Source of the DNA: Enoplolaimus lenunculus
Lineage: Eukaryota; Nematoda; Enoplea; Enoplida; Thoracostomopsidae
Length of the DNA: 64,000 nucleotides
Assembly: GCA_030248215.1 (NCBI GenBank)
Contig: JASANG010001869.1
Location: 1-64,000 of the forward strand
Direction of reading: 5' to 3'
The stretch's first letter is position 1; each line of letters begins with the position of its first letter. The position numbers and the translations under genes were made by a program. Positions 1-10,101 of this stretch are shown piece by piece. The notes under the pieces are model-generated. The model was not told the DNA's origin, did not search any database, and saw nothing but the letters and a program-made list of their open reading frames with translations.

Positions 1-3000
1 TTAAGCTTTAGCACCAGCGGCGTATTCTGTATATATACCTTGCATAAACTGAGTTGGGTTTGGAACGAACGTATATAGCTTTTTGATAGATGCTGCACAC
101 ATTTAGAGTATACTGAACGCTTACACGTGACCAAATGCAAATAACTCATAGATTTTTTCATTAAATGACCCGCTTTTTGTACATGCCCAAATGTATCATA
201 TGTTTCGGTTGAAACGTTGGTCAATGTACAGCCCAGGGCCATAATAGTAGTATAAACATATTTCTAAGCCTTAGACAAAGCCTAAGCATAACAATTAGCT
301 TAACATACCAATGAATCCTGTAACGTTACCAATTTTTTACCTCTTTTTTCATCACTTTTAAGGAATTACCATCCATACAACGTTCAGAATTCGCAAGACG
401 ATATTGCATCACCAAATTGCTCAGGTGGACAGGGAAGTGTTCGTGTGCAAACTTCTCAATGTGGCTGTCATCAAAGGTATCGCTTATAGATTGTGAGTTA
501 GACTGTTTAAACTCCTCTGGATGTTTGTACACTACCCCCAACATAGGCTTATGCTCCGGTTTAGGCGTAAAGATGAGACTTGGGTAAAGTATTAAGGCTA
601 GGCAAAGCTTTAGGCTTAGCGTTAGTGTATGGATTGCTTTCAAATCACTGAAACATAAGTTTAAAAAACAGAACATTTCTCAAATCTATTATTCTATTGC
701 TGCGCAAAACATTCGCAATTGCAAATGTTTGTGAGTTTCAACACTAAGGAGCTCTTACTAGTTCCAAGATAGTCTTAAAAAATTCCGTTGGTTCAATATG
801 TTTTTTACGTTAATAGTAATGATTCCACACTGGGCCATAATTCGCGAACAATCAATAATCAGATGCGGTTGTACGCTCGATAGTTTACAAAGGTATCTAC
901 CCATTTTTATGTATATGTTGACGAATCGTGCGGTGCGGTGTGTGCTTCCAATACAAAAAATTTTGTAATTCGGATACATTCATATACATATGGTTCTGCT
1001 CATGCGGAAGCGGCATGTATATTTTGTACCAATGCAGTAGTTAAGCTTTAGCACCAGCGGCGTATTCTGTATATATACCTTGCATAAACTGAGTTGGGTT
1101 TGGAACGAACGTATATAGCTTTTTGATAGATGCTGCACACATTTAGAGTATACTGAACGCTTACACGTGACCAAATGCAAATAACTCATAGATTTTTTCA
1201 TTAAATGACCCGCTTTTTGTACATGCCCAAATGTATCATATGTTTCGGTTGAAACGTTGGTCAATGTACAGCCCAGGGCCATAATAGTAGTATAAACATA
1301 TTTCTAAGCCTTAGACAAAGCCTAAGCATAACAATTAGCTTAACATACCAATGAATCCTGTAACGTTACCAATTTTTTACCTTTTTTTCATCACTTTTAA
1401 GGAATTACCATCCATACAACGTTCAAAATTCGCAAGACGATATTGCATCACCAAATTGCTCAGGTGGACAGGGAAGTGTTCGTGTGCAAACTTCTCAATG
1501 TGGCTGTCATCAAAGGTATCGCTTATAGATAGTGAGTTAGACTGTTTAAACTCCTCTGGATGTTTGTACACTACCGCCAACATAGGCTTATGCTCCGGTT
1601 TAGGCGTAAAGATGAGACTTGGGTAAAGTATTAAGGCTAGGCAAAGCTTTAGGCTTAGCGTTAGTGTATGGATTGCTTTCAAATCACTGAAACATAAGTT
1701 TAAAAAACAGAACATTTCTCAAATCTATTATTCTATTGCTGCGCAAAACATTCGCAATTGCAAATGTTTGTGAGTTTCAACACTAAGGAGCTCTTACTAG
1801 TTCCAAGATAGTCTTAAAAAATTCCGTTGGTTCAATATGTTTTTTACGTTAATAGTAATGATTCCACACTGGGCCATAATTCGCGCAATAGTATTTTGCC
1901 GATTGTTACCACTTCAATAACCAGATGCGGTTGTACGCTCGATAGTTTACAAAGGTATCTACCCATTTTTATGTATATGTTGACGAATCGTGCGGTGCGG
2001 TGTGTGCTTCCAATACAAAAAATTTTGTAATTCGGATACATTCATATACATATGGTTCTGCTCATGCGGAAGCGGCATGTATATTTTGTACCAATGCAGT
2101 AGTTAAGCTTTAGCACCAGCGGCGTATTCTGTATATATACCTTGCATAAACTGAGTTGGGTTTGGAACGAACGTATATAGCTTTTTGATAGATGCTGCAC
2201 ACATTTAGAGTATACTGAACGCTTACACGTGACCAAATGCAAATAACTCATAGATTTTTTCATTAAATGACCCGCTTTTTGTACATGCCCAAATGTATCA
2301 TATGTTTCGGTTGAAACGTTGGTCAATGTACAGCCCAGGGCCATAATAGTAGTATAAACATATTTCTAAGCCTTAGACAAAGCCTAAGCATAACAATTAG
2401 CTTAACATACCAATGAATCCTGTAACGTTACCAATTTTTTACCTTTTTTTCATCACTTTTAAGGAATTACCATCCATACAACGTTCAAAATTCGCAAGAC
2501 GATATTGCATCACCAAATTGCTCAGGTGGACAGGGAAGTGTTCGTGTGCAAACTTCTCAATGTGGCTGTCATCAAAGGTATCGCTTATAGATAGTGAGTT
2601 AGACTGTTTAAACTCCTCTGGATGTTTGTACACTACCGCCAACATAGGCTTATGCTCCGGTTTAGGCGTAAAGATGAGACTTGGGTAAAGTATTAAGGCT
2701 AGGCAAAGCTTTAGGCTTAGCGTTAGTGTATGGATTGCTTTCAAATCACTGAAACATAAGTTTAAAAAACAGAACATTTCTCAAATCTATTATTCTATTG
2801 CTGCGCAAAACATTCGCAATTGCAAATGTTTGTGAGTTTCAACACTAAGGAGCTCTTACTAGTTCCAAGATAGTCTTAAAAAATTCCGTTGGTTCAATAT
2901 GTTTTTTACGTTAATAGTAATGATTTCACACTAGGCCATAATTCGCGCAATAGCATTTTGCCGATTGTTACCACTTCAATAACCAGATGCGGTTGTAAGC

Positions 3001-4147
3001 TCGATAGTTTACAAAGGTATCTACCCATTTTTACGTATATGTTGACGAATCGTGCGGTGCGGTGTGTGCTTCCAATACAAAAAATTTTGTAATCCGGATA
3101 CATTCATATACATATGGTTCTGCTCATGCGGAAGCGGCATGTATATTTTGTACCAATGCAGTAGTTAAGCTTTAGCACCAGCGGCGTATTCTGTATATAT
3201 ACCTTGCATAAACTGAGTTGGGTTTGGAACGAACGTATATAGCTTTTTGATAGATGCTGCACACATTTAGAGTATACTGAACGCTTACACGTGACCAAAT
3301 GCAAATAACTCATAGATTTTTTCATTAAATGACCCGCTTTTTGTACATGCCCAAATGTATCATATGTTTCGGTTGAAACGTTGGTCAATGTACAGCCCAG
3401 GGCCATAATAGTAGTATAAACATATTTCTAAGCCTTAGACAAAGCCTAAGCATAACAATTAGCTTAACATACCAATGAATCCTGTAACGTTACCAATTTT
3501 TTACCTCTTTTTTCATCACTTTTAAGGAATTACCATCCATACAACGTTCACAATTCGCAAGACGATATTGCATCACCAAATTGCTCAGGTGGACAGGGAA
3601 GTGTTCGTGTGCAAACTTCTCAATGTGGCTGTCATCAAAGGTATCGCTTATAGATTGTGAGTTAGACTGTTTAAACTCCTCTGGATGTTTGTACACTACC
3701 CCCAACATAGGCTTATGCTCCGGTTTAGGCGTAAAGATGAGACTTGGGTAAAGTATTAAGGCTAGGCAAAGCTTTAGGCTTAGCGTTAGTGTATGGATTG
3801 CTTTCAAATCACTGAAACATAAGTTTAAATAACAGAACATTTCTCAAATCTATTTTTCTATTGCTGCGCAAAACATTCGCAATTGCAAGTGTTTGTGAGT
3901 TTGAACACTAAGGAGCTCTTACTAGTTTCAAGATAGTCTTAAAAAATTCCGTTGGTTCAATATGTTTTTACGTTAATAGTAATGATTCCACACTGGGCCA
4001 TAATTCGCGCAATAGCATTTTGCCGATTGTTACCACTTCAATAACCAGATGCGGTTGTACGCTCGATAGTTTACAAAGGTATCTACCCATTTTTACGTAT
4101 ATGTTGACGAATCGTGCGGTGCGGTGTGTGCTTCCAATACAAAAAAT
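1..4147. repeat. Tandem array of ~1,062-bp unit, four copies
   Basis: Four head-to-tail copies start at 1, 1041, 2103 and 3165, each with TTAAGCTTTAGCACC. Unit lengths are 1,040, 1,062 and 1,062 bp, and the last copy breaks off near 4147. The copies differ at only a few bases per kb. Copy 1 lacks 22 bp near 865. Copies 1 and 4 share variants that copies 2 and 3 lack, for example a one-base indel near the end of a minus-strand reading frame. Each unit has minus-strand open frames of 100-116 codons, but part of these comes from degenerate CCTAAG hexamers and the codon changes between copies are mostly non-silent, so I do not call them genes. The array probably continues left of the window. Confidence 0.9.
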
Positions 4148-4471
4148 CATGTCTTACGCATTATTTATGTATGCAACACGTATATACATTATACATTTTT
4201 ATATATAGTATCGCAATCGGAAGCATATTTTGCACGGTAAACCAATTTTGGGTAGTTTATACTATCATTCGTCAGAAAAATAAATTATAAAATATCCAAG
4301 CGAAAATACAAGGCATGGCAAGTTTTTAGTCTTTCACGTCACCACAAAAAAACAATTAAAAGTGTTTGAAAGGTTCAACACGTCAAGATCCGACGTGATA
4401 CGTACACAAAAATACGGAGCATATATTTAGGACTCAAGTTCAGTGTTCGATTTTTACAATTTCTTTTTTAA

Positions 4472-4726
4472 CGTTATGTCGGATATTGTATATTACACGT
4501 GTCGGATGTACATTTGGTCCCATTCCGAAATGAACCCGTCAGCTGCGATTTAAGTGGTGCCGTGGCAAACTTGCACAGACTGAAAAACAACTTGAAGCCA
4601 TTGATAAATCATAGCGTTAATCACTTATGTGTATGTCTGGTACATGAACAAAACAACATGACAATGGCATTAGAAGATGTACAACAAATGCGTACTTTAA
4701 TAAAAAGCTTAGCTCTCTGGGTCTGA
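4472..4726 (+). other. Open frame without ATG, exon-like, unassigned
   Basis: This frame is open from 4472 to a TGA at 4726 with mixed codon use and no simple-sequence bias. There is no ATG at its start and no clear splice acceptor. The encoded stretch contains CDLSGAVANLHRLKN and later HLCVCLVHEQNN. I do not recognise it. It could be the last exon of a gene, a gene fragment captured with the neighbouring arrays, or chance. Confidence 0.2.
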
Positions 4727-4754
4727 CTGGTAACAGATTGCTGGGCTATGAGTT

Positions 4755-5105
4755 CGTCGTTCGTTGCAGTGCCCAATGTAAAAGAACAGGGGCCGAACAG
4801 TATAAGCATATAACTAAGCCTAAGTATACGCCTAAGCGTAAGAATGAGCATATTACTAAGCCTAAGCCTATGCCTAAAGCTACTCTTTTCTAGTCCCACA
4901 GAAAAACGTTCCGCCCTGATCTTTACATGGGCCGTTGTAGGCTCGCCTCGTATCTGGTCAGCTTTTGTACGTTTTTTAGCAGTGAAAACAACCTACCATG
5001 TGGACATGAAGCCAACACTGTTAACGCAATGCCAAATCGTGGATTCGCATCTGTTAGTGTTGAAATACGCTTTGAACTCGGGCAGCACCGTTGAAAATTC
5101 ATGTT
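4755..5105. repeat. Dispersed repeat with degenerate TTAGGC-type hexamers
   Basis: At 4800-4880 the sequence reads as drifting CCTAAG/GCCTAA hexamers. The flanks (GCCCAATGTA..GAACAG before, a run ending CGGCCC or GCCCTG after) resemble those of a second copy near 38690-39060. A shorter related stretch lies inside each unit of the array to the left (AGTAGTATAAACATATTTCTAAGCC). It is therefore a dispersed family that carries telomere-like hexamers, not a telomere. Confidence 0.55.
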
Positions 5106-5163
5106 TTTTGCGTACGCTTTAGGTCTCGGGGGAACAGCTCTCGTAGTATTTTTTTCGTAGGTA

Positions 5164-5949
5164 TAGCGTTTAGTATTCCGCCTAGCGTTTAGTATTCCGC
5201 CTAGCGTTCAGTATTCCGCCTAGCGTTTAGTATTCCGCCTAGCGTTTAGTATTCCGCCTAGCGTTTAGTATTCCGCCTAGCGTTTAGTATTCCGCCTAGC
5301 GCTTAGTATTCCGCCTAGCGTTTAGTATTCCGCCTAGCGTTTAGTATTCCGCTTAGCGTTTAGTATTCCGCCTAGCGTTTAGTATTCCGCCTAGCGTTTA
5401 GTATTCTGCCTAGCGTTTAGTATTCCGCCTAGCGTTTAGTATTCCGGCTAGCGTTTAGTATTCCGCCTAGCGTTTAGTATTCCGCCTAGCGTTTAGTATT
5501 CCGCCTAGCGTTTAGTATTCCGCCTAGCGTTTAGTATTCCGCCTAGCGTTTAGTATTCCGCCTAGCGTTTAGTATTCCGCCTAGCGTCTAGTATTCCGCC
5601 TTGCGTTTAGTATTCCGCCTAGCGTTTAGTATTCCGGCTAGCGTTTAGTATTCCGCCTCGCGTTTAGTATTCCGCCTCGCGTTTAGTATTCCGCCTAGCG
5701 TTTAGTATTCCGCCTCGCGTTTAGTATTCCGCCTAGCGTTTAGTATTCCGCCTAGCGTTTAGTATTCCGCCTAGCGTCTAGTATTCCGCCTTGCGTTTAG
5801 TATCCCGCCTAGCGTTTAGTATTCCGGCTAGCGTTTAGTATTCCGCCTCGCGTTTAATATTCCGCCTCGCGTTTAGTATTGCGCCTAGCGTTCAGTATTC
5901 CGCCTCGCGTTTAGTATTCCGCCTAGCGTTTTGTAGTCCACCTAGCGTT
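5164..5949. repeat. 19-bp minisatellite with 190-bp higher-order period
   Basis: About 41 tandem copies of TAGCGTTTAGTATTCCGCC. Most copies differ by 0-2 bases. A block of variants (CGTCTAG, then CCTTGCG, then CCGGCTAG, then CCTCGCG) appears at about 5581 and again at about 5771, exactly 190 bp or ten units apart. This shows a higher-order duplication on top of the basic repeat. Confidence 0.95.
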
Positions 5950-6114
5950 GAAAAATATTCTGCTTTGTCTTCCTGTTGGTACCAACCGTTCTGTATATAT
6001 GTTTTTGTGGGTTTCTTTTTAATTATTGTCCATAAAGAGTTGTATTCTTTTTTGCATTTCCATAGGGTTTCCGAAGGGTACCGGGGTTTTTAAAATTTTT
6101 TCGAAAAAGTTCTA

Positions 6115-6390
6115 TGCCTAGCGAAAAACGCTGCGCCCAGTATCCCAATTTCTCGGGTATATCGTATCCAAAATCTCGAGCCAAAAACGATGCGCGTAAA
6201 AAATCGCAATGCCGTGTATCTCAATTTCCTGGTATTTTCTAAAATCCCAATTTCCCGGTTATTTCCCAAAATCCCAATGTCCTAAACCCGATCGAAAAAC
6301 GGTGCGCCCGAAATCCCAATTTCCCGGGTATATCCCAATTTTCCAAAATCCTATTTCCCGGGTATCCCAATTTCCAAACAAGGTGTATCG
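6115..6390. repeat. Degenerate tandem of a TCCCAATTTCCCGGGTAT motif
   Basis: Diverged copies of TCCCAATTTCCCGGGTAT alternate with GAAAAACGNTGCGCCC-like spacers. The open frames seen here in several frames come from this repetition and are not genes. Confidence 0.6.
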
Positions 6391-6568
6391 ATATACGCCA
6401 ATTTTTCTTGTGAGAAATCCAAACATCCTGGAGTTCGGGCGTCGGCTTGACGGAACTATAGACAGACGAATGCAAGAAGGCTTTGCCCCTTTGTAGCCAA
6501 ATTGGCACATTTGATTCCCCCGCAGTTGAGAAACTTGCTCTAAACATTTTTTATATTGCGTTTTCAAG

Positions 6569-6681
6569 GGGCTGTCGACCCCTAAACCCCCACGCAAAGC
6601 AATGCATTGTTTGTGTAGCAAAGTTCTTTGACTGTGTATGAGAACCGCTTGGTGTGGGGGTTTGAGGGGTGGCAGCCCCAC
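6569..6681. repeat. GC-rich inverted repeat (hairpin)
   Basis: The left arm, GGGGCTGTCGACCCCTAAAC followed by CCCCAC, is matched in reverse by GTGTGGGGGTTTGAGGGGTGG then CAGCCCC about 60 bp later. In an AT-rich setting this makes a strong potential hairpin. It may be a small foldback element; no target-site duplication is clear. Confidence 0.55.
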
Positions 6682-7214
6682 ATCCTGCTTAGGGTCCCTT
6701 CTTAAAAAATTGCAGGGGGTTCAGCGGGACGTATTTTTAAAGCTGCTTTTTGGCTGTTTCCGCTCGGCTGAAAAAATTTTAAAACCTCTTTCGACAGCTA
6801 GTGTTTTTCCATTATATAGCAACCGTTCACAGTATCTGTAAAAAGAAGTGTACAGCGTCTAACCTGGGAAGGTTTTATCTCACGTGTCGTCTGAAGCTTC
6901 GTGTTTACATATAGTAGCTGTCAACCGTATAATTCCTTTTTATATAGCAAGTGCCAAAATTGAACTTTGTAAATGCATAGTAGCTGTAAACCGAATGTTG
7001 TTAAAATACGCTGTGAAAAGGTACTTCATTTTATTTTATACACTGTTCAAGTTTTTGATCTAAAAATTTCAAAGTTGTGCTACCAACCGTAAACCCTGAA
7101 ACTTTACTGAAACAGAAGTTGTACGTCAAAAGTTTTAGATAATACAGCAAAGGGTATGCGTCAATTGCCAATGTAAAATTCCATTCCCTGTTCGTATCTA
7201 AAAGTGGAGGATGC

Positions 7215-8127
7215 ATTAAACCGCTTGTTCGCGAAATATTGTGGACGACGCATCTTTGGCTTATGAAGTGATCATGGCATACAAATAGCCATATATCAAT
7301 GATAGACTGGACGTTATGCGAATAGCAGGGCACAACCGGAGGTCTGCCTCCGGCTCCGGTATAATTTTTGCCGGAGGTTCCGGCAATTTCGGTAGTAAAA
7401 CTTTGCATAATTTTGCAAAATTTATCTGCTTAGCGCCTTTCTTTTTACTTTTGTCACAATTTTCAAAAAGAATTTCCGAAATTTCGCAGAAAATTTGTGT
7501 AAAATCAAAACTTAACAACATATTACAGATATTGGCTAAAATTAGCTAATTCACCGTCATTTTTAGTACCTAATTTTGCCTCAATTCCGGCTCCGGTATT
7601 TTTCACCTCTGGTAACACCCTGCTGATTGTACCCACCTGCCTTAGTTTTTCGCAAAAGCAAAACGAAACTTTAAACGATTTCAATTTGGCTATAGGTATA
7701 GACAGTTGCCGTATGTCGCATTTTTCAACTACGACTGCTATGTCAGTACTTCGTACGGCAACCGTCTAAGCTGATTTTTTAATTTAGCATCGACGGCTGC
7801 CCTATGTACATTAAAACGATATAGACGGTTGCTGTAAATTGAAACCTAAAAGTAGGGCAACACCAGAAATTTGTTAACCAAGTGAACAACAAGTACCATA
7901 TTTCGCAATTCAATAGTTGTCAGATGAATTGCAAAATTTTGCAAAAGTTTTAAAAAACAGCAATACGTGCTGCCGATTGTTGTATGTAGATGGCAACCGT
8001 CTACGCTCGATGTAAAATTAAACCGCTTGTTCGCGAAATATTGTGGACGACGCATCTTTGGCTTATGAAGTGATCATCGCATACAAATAGCCATATATCA
8101 ATGATACACTGGACATTATGCGAATAG
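7215..8127. repeat. Local duplication (7215-7325 and 8018-8127)
   Basis: The ~110-bp segments at 7215-7325 and 8018-8127 are near identical, from ATTAAACCGCTTGTTCGCG to GCGAATAG. Each runs into a hAT-type MITE that starts CAGGGCACAACCGG. The stretch between them has further short repeats such as GGCAACCGTCTA. Confidence 0.85.
7326..7622. mobile_element. hAT-type MITE, copy without matching right flank
   Basis: It starts CAGGGCACAACCGGAGG next to GCGAATAG and ends near TAACACCCTG. It is the same family as the copy at 8128-8520. The right flank does not repeat GCGAATAG, so one side was probably changed by recombination or by the local duplication. Confidence 0.65.
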
Positions 8128-8520
8128 CAGGGCACAACCGGAGGTCTGCCTCCGGCTCCGGCTGAAAATCGGCCTCCGGCTCCGGTATAATTTTTGCCGG
8201 AGGTTCCGGCAATTTGGGTAGTAAAACTGCATAGGTTGCACCCTGGCAAATAGCATATGTGATACTCCAATATTCTACCAAATATCAATTTATCTGTTTA
8301 GTGCGTTTCCTTTTACTTTTGTCACAATTGGCGTAAAATTAAACAACTTAACAACACATTACAGATATTGGCTAAAATTAGCTAATTCACCGTCATTTTT
8401 ACTACGGCTAAAATTAGCTAATTCACCGTCATATTTACTACCTAATTTCGCCTCACCTTCGGCTCCGGCAAGTTTCGTTGACCTTCGGCATCGGTATTTT
8501 TCACCTCCGGTTGCACCCTG
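8128..8520. mobile_element. hAT-type MITE with exact 8-bp target duplication
   Basis: The ends are CAGGGCACAACCGGAGG and CCTCCGGTTGCACCCTG, imperfect inverted repeats. GCGAATAG stands directly left (8120-8127) and directly right (8521-8528), an exact 8-bp duplication typical of the hAT superfamily. The interior is non-coding and rich in TCCGGCTCCGG. An inner stretch near 8230 repeats the element's own right flank (AATAGCATATGTG), so it has also been rearranged. Confidence 0.85.
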
Positions 8521-8582
8521 GCGAATAGCATATGTGGTACTCCAATATTATACCAAATATATTTCCAATACAAACAGTGATG

Positions 8583-8900
8583 GGTCATCCACGTGATAAT
8601 GCGCACAGAGTTTTAAAAAATTGTCCGCTTTTCCTTTAGGACCAGTATCAAAAATGATGCTATAACCTGGTCCCGGTGACAACACTGACAGTATACTTAG
8701 CCGGTTTTGTCCTGACAGTGTTCGAGAGGGAGTAGGGACAAAACAGAGACGTCGGTAGGGATTGCTGACAAAATGCAGACTAGCTGCATCTGCGAAATAA
8801 TTTTTAATTTGTCCAGTTTCGGCTAAACTGAAAATGACATAGGACCTTGGGCCTGGACAATTGTTTACCAGTAGTGCGCGCATTATTACGTGGATGATCA
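8583..8900. mobile_element. MITE with TCATCCACGTRATAATGCGC ends
   Basis: The inverted ends GGTCATCCACGTGATAATGC (left) and the reverse of ATTATTACGTGGATGATC (right) match over about 20 bp. The 117-codon minus-strand frame here spans the whole element, including both ends, so I treat it as chance. No clear target duplication. Confidence 0.65.
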
Positions 8901-10000
8901 AAGAATGTCACAGCAGGATAGCAGACAATATTAACTATTCACCGGCACTATGCGCTGTGTCGCAATTCTAGGACAAAGCCAAACATGAAAATTTTCTATG
9001 GAACACAATTTTTATCATTTTAAAAGGAAAATACCCAAATGTCTGATAATAATGAAAGTGTAAACTGATACAATAACTGCAAACAAAGAATAAATTTATT
9101 GGCTTCGAATAAATTTGGCAACCAAGCATACATACACATACACCTCAAACATGGTTTGACCAAAACCTATTTACAAAACAGGACCTGATAAAACTGAACT
9201 TTTACGAAAATTGTTTTAATTCTCCATTTACCCAATTAAATAGCTCTTTACTCCGCTTATTATTTCACCCGTATGTAACGTCTTCCATTATTTTGGCCCA
9301 CTAACAAGCTGAGCTAGCTATGGACTGGTTTGGCATGACCGCCGTTGAGCTCATTCGGCAAATAAGTTCCCAAATTCTGTGTGTAAATTTAGTGTTAACC
9401 TTCCAAAAGATAATAATTTTCGCTCAAATACACGCTGGTGATACCGATAAACTCTACGTGAGACATAACTGCGATATATTTTCCACGAAAGTAAAAAGTT
9501 AATAGAATACGACGTGTGAAAACAAATGCTCGTAGCAAATAACCGCTAACCACAATCAATTGAGTGACAGTATGGGGAATCAGCTAGGGGTTGCTAAAAA
9601 TAGCAAAACTAAAAGTTTTCGCTTGTAACTCTTAAACAAGCGGAACCTGCTAAACCGGAACTTTCGGTCAAACAATGAGCTCAAGTATCCAAAAATAAAC
9701 ATAAATACAAGCACAAATAATGAACATTTTTATTTACAAAGAACATTAAATAATATTTCCCAAAAACCTTCTAAAGATAATGCAATCTCACAATGAATTT
9801 GCAGGGGATATCTATGCCCAAATTCCTAACATGTATTAAAAACAACACTGTTACCACTTGACACGGACGATTGTCTTTGGATCGAGAAAATGATTATCTT
9901 CAAAATTTAGCACACGTGGCAGTTTGCTAGTTGCTAACTTGCATTTCTGACGTATAACATACGCGGAAGACTCACTAGTAATTAAAACGCCATAGCACAA
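8901..10000. other. Intergenic, no gene seen
   Basis: AT-rich DNA downstream of LCMT1. I see no exon, RNA gene or complete mobile element, only short open frames such as the 60-codon one at 9320 with no recognisable content. Confidence 0.5.
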
Positions 10001-10006
10001 TTTATT
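10001..10006 (-). terminator. Candidate poly(A) signal of LCMT1
   Basis: AATAAA on the minus strand, about 100 bp past the LCMT1 stop codon at 10102. Confidence 0.5.
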
Positions 10007-10101
10007 CATATTTTAAAATTTTATAAAACTTAAAAATTAAAAAAAAAACATTTTGTAAACACTGTAACAAACAATAATAAAACACAGCGTAGTTTTGGCG
10101 A

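Noticed and set aside
5164-5949. Resemblance to a CRISPR array
   Set aside because: The 19-bp units are back to back with no unique spacers, and the setting is eukaryotic.
6209-6681. Frames of 95-140 codons on both strands
   Set aside because: They come from the degenerate TCCCAATTTCCCGGGTAT repeat and the GC-rich hairpin.
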